From contig JBCAQO010000007.1 of NCBI GenBank assembly GCA_039111635.1, positions 1,116,001 to 1,180,000 on the forward strand: a DNA stretch of 64,000 nt, given 5' to 3'. How positions within the stretch are numbered: the first letter of the stretch is position 1; each line of letters starts with the position of its first letter. Source of the stretch: Heterobasidion occidentale. Lineage: Eukaryota; Basidiomycota; Agaricomycetes; Russulales; Bondarzewiaceae. The notes below the pieces were generated by a model. The model was given only the letters and a program-made list of their open reading frames with translations, was not told the DNA's origin and ran no database searches. This document shows, piece by piece, positions 58,350-64,000 of this stretch. A program made the position numbers and the translations under genes.

Positions 58350-58480
58350 CTGGTGCCCTGCGGGTGGCCGCACCCGGCGCATGCCCCGCCCCACAGCCCC
58401 TTTGTCTCCCTCTTCTCGTCCTTCCACACCGCGCACGGCACACCGACTGCTGGACAAGCAGCCCACAGACGTGCCGGGCA
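58350..58480 (+). repeat. Diverged outlying copy of the 150-bp repeat
   Basis: Shares GGTGGCCGCACCC with the left array. The stretch GCATGCCCCGCCCCACA..., ending in CGTCCTTCCACACCGCGCAC, matches the first left unit (about 56,920-57,000; CGTCCTCCCACATCGCGCAT). Same orientation as the left array. Confidence 0.7.
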
Positions 58481-59035
58481 CATCACAAGCACAGACCAGG
58501 CTGCAAGGCGGTCCTCCATTCGTTGCCAAAGGTGCCAAACACCAACGAGGACTACCTATCGACGGAGGGGTGGCGGGAGGACGACAAGCCATGGGATAGG
58601 TTGTGTGCGATGATATGCAGGACGTCGTCGACACTGCATTTACTTATTTTTGTGTAGACTTTGTGTAGTAGTACAAGTTCTGAACAGAATTCCCCGTTGA
58701 AAACACCACAATGAAATACATATGTACGTACGAGCGATATACTCCGATCGAGTCGGGGGCTGGCACCAAGTGCCGCTACGTCGACTTCCGAGGCACACCA
58801 AGCGCCCCCAGCTTGCTAGTAAACGTTTGGCTTGCGACCGTAGAAATTTCCATGAGTAGCTTCCTTGTGGGATATTCATCTAGTACGTATTGGATACACT
58901 AAAATACACCACCTAAAGAATTCCATAATTGAACAAAATAGCGATACAAGCAGATCCAACCTTGCGGTCAGGAGAAAAGCTGGGGGAGACGAAAGGGTAT
59001 GATTCTAGGATTACAAGGAAGAATATCAAAGGCCA
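58481..59035. other. Spacer between repeat mosaic and first STE3 gene
   Basis: About 550 bp, AT-richer toward the right. No gene supported. I looked for short pheromone-precursor frames ending in a CaaX box and saw none. Confidence 0.4.
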
Positions 59036-60699
59036 TCAATGGATGTCCACGAGGAAGATATCGCAATATTTTGGTTCGAAGAGATGGGCGAAGGTGTCCG
59101 TGAGGAAGAGGAAATCAGACGGTCTCGATTGATGCACGTCGCGGTGGTGGTGGGGGCGCTTCGGGGAATAGCGAGACACGGCTGTGATATCGAGCGACGG
59201 CTCTAAGGGAGTGATGACATGGTGAGGATTGAAAGAAGACGACCTCCGCGCAAATCGATCAAGGGAATCAAGTGACGACGACGCTGTCGAATCTGTGGGA
59301 GAATATGGAGACACTTTCTCCTGAATACCAAACTCGCCAATAGAGATTGAAGTTGACAATTTATCCGAGGACGAAAGGAGAGATTCACGCTTGATGCGAG
59401 AAAGATCGGAGGATGTGAAAGCTGGCAGGTTGGACATGCGAGGGTATTTCGATGAGCTGAAGCTGATTGCAAATTTATCAGCAGCCGTTGACAGAAGAGA
59501 AGGGCAGAAGGGCAAACGTACTCTGATGACACTGTCGAGCTCGTAGAGATGGTGGACACGCCGAGTCGGCTGGCGAGGGAAGTATAAGCCAGGCGGTAGT
59601 GCTTGCGCGCCTCGTCTGCGAAGCCAAAGAAAAAGAAAAATATGAAAGCACAGAGGACCAGGAGCCATCGACTGAGCTCCACTGAGATCATTTCTTGGCG
59701 ATTGAGGCGCCATAAAACGGCAGGGACTTGCTGTACACGGGAGAAATTTGAGTGTGTGTCTGCCCAGCCCTTCCACTCTTGAATTTGATTGGTTGTAACA
59801 TTGAGATAGATAGAATACGACGCCAAAGGGATAGTTCCTAGTAGCTCGATGCCAGCTAAAGCCATCAGACGGAAATAGCGACTCTGATTCAGGTTGCGAC
59901 TAGAGGAAAGGACGTCGTTGAATTGCCGTCTCCGCTTCCAGAATTGCCGGATTGTGAGACCTATTTTCATGTAAACATCGCGCGATGATGATACCAGGAA
60001 CAGGTAACTCACTGCAATAGACAAACGAGACTACTCCTATTGCCAGCGGCCAACAGAACACCAATGCATAGGCCGGAGGTGTGTTATACGTGGCTGGGAA
60101 ACAGCCAACATCCTCGAGGATGTTGAAACGATGACCCTGAACGATGTATTCTGCGAAGGAGGTGAGATAGACGACGATCAACTGTGTGTCAATGCTTACG
60201 CAGAATCATGTCAAGGACGGGGATGCCAACGCCGATGGCGAGATCAATCATGACACCGCGACGTTTCTCGGCTTTGGTTATCATGACCGACTTGATGGTC
60301 GCAATTTTGTAGAGGCGGCGGTTGATACAGAGTGAGGCAGCAGGAATAGCGACACTAGAGCCAATGATGATTCGGGCCGCTTTCGAGGATTCATATTAAG
60401 TGCTTGAAACGATGCAAGCAACTGGAACACCTACAGATATCACACCAAACCGGAGCCCAGTTGATCGCATTGTGATGCCAGACGATCGAGTTGATGAACT
60501 GGTTGAGACACGCCACTCCAGTCCAAGCCATGTACAAGCAAGTTCCTGTATTCCAGGCTAATCCAAGCAAGGTAAAAATGATGTACTACATTCTAAGTGC
60601 ACGAAACTCACCTTCAAGGTGCCAATAAAACGGGATAGTGCACATAGCGAAACCCACGAAGGCAAACGCCGTAAAGACCTCGTTCGGTGGAGCTCCCAT
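59036..60699 (-). CDS. STE3-type pheromone receptor 1
   Basis: Seven-helix G-protein-coupled receptor of the fungal STE3 family that senses lipopeptide mating pheromones at the plasma membrane. The start is MGAPPNEVFTAFAFVGFAMC. Conserved blocks: FYWHLEAWNTGTCLYMAWTG, NSIVWHHNAINWAPVWCDI, KAEKRRGVMIDLAIGVGIPV, YIVQGHRFNILEDVGCFPAT (the GHR...GC-P motif), GLTIRQFWKRRRQFNDVLSS, LNQSRYFRLMALAGIELLGT and CAFIFFFFFGFADEARKHYR. The cytoplasmic tail (about 140 residues) is Ser-rich with KYPRMSNLPAFTSSDLSRIK, and ends at 59,036 with YCDIFLVDIH. Short introns split the helices. Receptor 2 lies 1.4 kb upstream in the same orientation. Whether it is mating-type specific or a non-mating STE3-like receptor cannot be told from this sequence. 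Confidence 0.93.
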
Positions 60700-62107
60700 G
60701 GTAGCGATCAAGCCAGACAGCGGAACACAAGCGATCAGAGAGCGGGACAATTGCTTCAACGAATCTCGAGGCACCCGCTGAGGCGCAACGAAAAGCGGCA
60801 AGCTGAGGATACGGTGACATCTACCAAAGCTTAAGAGTGGATTCTAAGGGCCCAACAAGCTGAGTTCGAGAAAAGGCAATCCCCTTGTACTCGGCAATCC
60901 AGCTCAAAAGATGATCAAGTCGGTCCGTGGGTGGTTTCCTAATTTGGACGGGTCTTTGAACCTATCGTTTTTGGAATCTGTCCCCGTTCGTGGCATCCCC
61001 TTGTAGTTTCCACGTGGTGGTTCCAGTTTCCTCCTTGACTAAGTACGCCTTTGAGGAACCAGAGTGACCACGGGAAGTAATGAGCATGGGAGGATAGTCA
61101 TCGAAGCAATAAGCAAGGCTCCAGAAGGCATGGGTCCCTGATATCTCCCTGATCTCGGGCACCTGCGGTCCTGGCAAACACATAATATAGGCTCATTGAG
61201 GGCGCATGATTATCGAAACCACAGGAAAAGGAGCGTCGCGCCGACCACCGAAGATTGCTGGTAAAGGACAGGTACAATTTGGAGAAAAAGCAACAGCCCA
61301 ATTTGAATGAAAAGACACCCTCGATGATCGCATGCATAGAGGGCGAACAAACTGGGAACATACCAAACTACCTACTCAGAATAAGGCTGAGTCTGTGAGA
61401 TTCGCGATGCAAAGTTGACCTTAGGGCAGAAGCGCCGCGAAAAGGTACCACGGGGAAGGAGGGGACCAGTTGCAAGAAAGCCTCGGTGACATAATGGAAA
61501 AAGCTGACACTTAATCGCAATGCCGGCTCCATAGCATAGCGCACGCACAGAGATTTGTCAGTATGAATGAACACTGCCAGGTTTGCTGGTAGCACCATTC
61601 CCTGAAGCGCCTCGCCACGAATTGATAATTCCGCGACTTAGGAAACCTGAGATGTTGTTTACAGTGGAGTCACGATACCCAAATGTCTCCAGAGTGTGAA
61701 AAGGTGGAAAGTAAATGGCTGCGCGAACAGTGAGGCATCGGAAGCGGGCCAGGAGGTGCTCGTAGTGTGCTCGTATAAGTATCCGGCTCTTGCCGCACTA
61801 CCCAGCGACCACGTGGGAAAACTCCAAGTCCCCAGCCTCATAATTATTTTGCAATAACACAAGACTGGTATGGGCTTAGTATTTAGTATGGGACATTGGT
61901 CATTCTGAATAGATAATATCGAGGCGGTGAGTAAAATGTCCGGAAAATATGAGAACCGATGCTAAGTACAGAACATCCAAATATGCGGTATGATACATTG
62001 TGGGAGTGCATTGCGGCAAAAATGGCGAGGTACATGATGAGAAGTGAGATATAGAATCCACGAAATGTAGAAGCTACACAGAGAAAAACAAAAAGTTTAC
62101 TGACATC
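60700..62107. other. Spacer between the two STE3 receptor genes
   Basis: About 1.4 kb, where pheromone precursor genes often lie in basidiomycete B loci. I scanned both strands for a short ATG frame ending in a cysteine-aliphatic-aliphatic-X box and found none convincing. The nearest is CVIA followed by Lys-stop near 61,845-61,860 (minus), which has no ATG and the wrong end. Longer minus frames at 61,098-61,598 match no family. Confidence 0.4.
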
Positions 62108-63523
62108 TCATGGTAGATCCGCCTCGGGGAGAGCCGGAGTATTCTCTTTCGTGATGTCAAGGATAAAAGTATCAGCTCCAGGATTCGACGGATATGAGGA
62201 TGTAGGGTGAGTAAACACGAGTGTAGACATGGGAGTCTTGTTGTTGTCTCTGAATGTAAGTCCCTTCAGAGGCGATATAGACTGAGGTAGATGCTACTCA
62301 CTTTTTGGGAATAAACGGGACGCGCCGAAGACAGAACTCATAGACTTGACGATACATCCGTCGGGCCTCTCCAGAGAAGCCAAAGAAAAAGAAGAAAAGG
62401 AAAGCGCAAATCGGAATCGACCATCGAGTTGCTTCCATCGCCACAAAGAACTCGTAGTCCAACGTCCATTCGACGTACGGAATTTGAATGACACGGGAAA
62501 AATTCGAGTGAGCGTCTTCCCAACCCTTCTAAGGATGTATACCGCGACGAGTGTTGTTATAAATAAGGTAGATGTTGAAGGGGATGGCGAATACGACTTC
62601 CGTAGATGCTAAGGCCATCGATCGGTAGTATACACCCATGGACACTGACGAGTTTGACTCGGCAAGAAAACTATTGATCGCATTTCGGCGCGTCATGAGT
62701 GCTCTAATGGCCAAAGCTTGAAATTGATGTTAGAAGATGAAGGCAGACGAAAGGATAAGGACGTTCTCGACTCACCACTGTACACTGCGGAGACAATATT
62801 AATCGCAAGAGGCCAGATCATTACAAGCGCAAAGGCTACAGGGGAATCATACAATGCCGGAAAGCAGCCGATGTCTTCAAAGATGTTGTAGCGGTGACCT
62901 GATAGAAGGTCAGTGAAAGATGAACTTTCTGAAAAGAGGAATGATTGCTACATGCCTTGAGCGATGTAGTCTATTCGAAGAGTGGGGCATTAGCGGCACA
63001 AAATGGTGTACATTGCAATTCAATGACTTGCAGAATATCATTTCTAATACTGGCAAGCCGATGCCAATCGTTGAATCAATGATCAGATGTTTCTTTCTCT
63101 GGAATCGGAGTCCGTTCAGTAAAAGGCATAGTACCTAGCATTGCCGACTCACGTCTTGCGGTCTCATCGAACCAGACTTTCCAGTAGTGATGCTATACAT
63201 CAATCGCATGATGCACATCGATGAGGCAGGAATAGCGACTGATATTCCAACGATAAGATGAGAGGCTATCGAGAAAATTCATGAACGTATCGTCGAACAA
63301 TGAGTGAAAGCTTACAGATGTCGCACCATATTGGTGCATGATCTATAGCATTATCGTGCCAGACGATTGCACTAGTGAGTTGATTTATGCTCGCAATTGC
63401 GATCCAGATCATGTACAAGCAAGTGCCCGAGTTCCAAGAATGAAGATGCCAAGGCAGAGGGATCAGGACGAGGAGGAGCCCAAGTATGAGGACGATGGGA
63501 AACGCAGGAAATCCTGGATCCAT
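62108..63523 (-). CDS. STE3-type pheromone receptor 2
   Basis: Second seven-helix STE3-family pheromone receptor. The start MDPGFPAFPIVLILGLLLVL is the typical STE3 beginning. Blocks: IPLPWHLHSWNSGTCLYMIW, SAIVWHDNAIDHAPIWCDI, VGISVAIPASSMCIMRLMYS, ETKKHLIIDSTIGIGLPVLE, YIAQGHRYNIFEDIGCFPAL, ALMTRRNAINSFLAESNSSV and ICAFLFFFFFGFSGEARRMY. The C-terminal tail is short (about 60 residues; it ends ENTPALPEADLP). That is clearly shorter than in receptor 1, and there is no long Ser-rich region. Relative to receptor 1 the helices align throughout but with many substitutions, so the two are old paralogues or distinct specificities. Confidence 0.92.
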
Positions 63524-64000
63524 GCCTACTGCAGATAGTTAGACGAATTCGAAGAGGGTGATGCAAAGCGAAATAGTCGACGTCTGTAGACTCTTTATAT
63601 TCCACAATCATAACGTTACTGGATATGAGGATGCGGCTTGTGTCGTTCTTCGGCGCCGCTGTCGTCGGCGATCACGAACTGAGGTAAAGGAGCTGTTATA
63701 CGTCAAAATGGCCCTTCAGTTCCTTAAAAACAGCTGTACAGACTCACGTCAAACCAAGCTAATCCAGGCGTTTGATTGGGCAACCATAGAGGCAGATTTG
63801 AGGTCTTCGCTCGACACTATTAGTGAACGATATCTCTGCCTGTTCGAAGCAAAGTAGTCAGCAATCTTCAACATTCTGCAACACGTATAGATCTCTATCA
63901 CATCTCCAACCTCCTGTCACCGAGAACCTGCCGGTTGCTAAAAGATGGATTGGAAGCCTTCGGAGGCGCACCTGCAGATTGACTGATCGAGGCCCAAGTT
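63524..64000. other. Right-edge region, no assigned gene
   Basis: About 480 bp. A + strand frame (63,558-63,857, 99 codons) contains DAACVVLRRRC and later QTKLIQAFDWATIEADLRSS. It has no recognised family, and the AACVVL stretch is internal, not a C-terminal CaaX box. A real gene might enter from the right edge, but cannot be judged from here. The promoter of STE3 receptor 2 also lies here. Confidence 0.3.

Noticed and set aside
61845..61860. CVIA-like codons on the minus strand, considered as a pheromone precursor
   Set aside because: They are followed by Lys before the stop, so there is no CaaX terminus, and the frame has an upstream TAA and no ATG.
63630..63660. AACVVL stretch in a + strand ORF, considered as a pheromone CaaX box
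   Set aside because: The frame continues for about 65 more codons after it, so it is not C-terminal.
1..64000. CRISPR arrays, bacterial operons, riboswitches or intact transposons
   Set aside because: The window is a eukaryotic nuclear segment. No regular spacer-repeat arrays and no transposase or reverse-transcriptase motifs were seen.

Overview
This 64 kb window is nuclear DNA from a basidiomycete, most likely an Agaricomycete of the polypore (white-rot) kind. The evidence is many short GT-AG introns (about 50-80 nt), GC-rich coding regions, two STE3-type pheromone receptors side by side, a secreted aryl-alcohol-oxidase-like GMC enzyme and a NRPS-like adenylation-thiolation-reductase. Coding assignments come from splicing the frames by eye and recognising protein families; no database search was run.

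Layout. 0-3.3 kb: 3' part of a STE12-type transcription factor (+). 5.1-7.4 kb: ESCRT-II subunit VPS36 (-). 8.3-10.2 kb: single-pass membrane protein (+). 11.7-13.4 kb: protein-kinase-like protein with degraded catalytic motifs (+). 13.8-31 kb: a probable specialised-metabolism segment: UbiC-like domain fused to A-T-R (-), GMC oxidoreductase (-), FAD phenol-hydroxylase-type monooxygenase (+), zinc alcohol dehydrogenase (-) and MFS transporter (+). 31.6-52.2 kb: mostly core genes: EXPERA-domain membrane protein (-), BTB protein (+), tRNA-Asp (+), proteasome subunit RPN9 (+), a large two-repeat Myb protein (+), SHPRH/IRC20-like SNF2-RING ligase (-), rRNA-processing factor MRD1 (+) and prefoldin subunit 3 (-). 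52.4-56.1 kb: tandem pair of extended SDR reductases (-). 56.9-58.6 kb: a degenerate mosaic in which a roughly 150-bp repeat flanks a broken NEDD8-E1 (ULA1/APP-BP1) fragment. 59-63.5 kb: two STE3-like pheromone receptors (-), so the right end is part of, or close to, a B mating-type (pheromone receptor) locus. No pheromone precursor was found.

How the genes may work together. The most novel object is the 13.8-18.3 kb gene. An N-terminal region resembling chorismate pyruvate-lyase (UbiC-like) lies in the same exon as the start of an aryl/acyl-acid reductase module. If both halves are active, one polypeptide could make a hydroxybenzoate-type acid from chorismate and reduce it to an aldehyde. 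The neighbouring GMC oxidase, phenol hydroxylase, alcohol dehydrogenase and exporter would be natural tailoring and transport partners. This is inference.

Quality caveat. Seven genes, including core RPN9 and MRD1, contain 13 reading-frame breaks, and every one behaves as a single missing base. This points to assembly or consensus deletions more than to pseudogenes.
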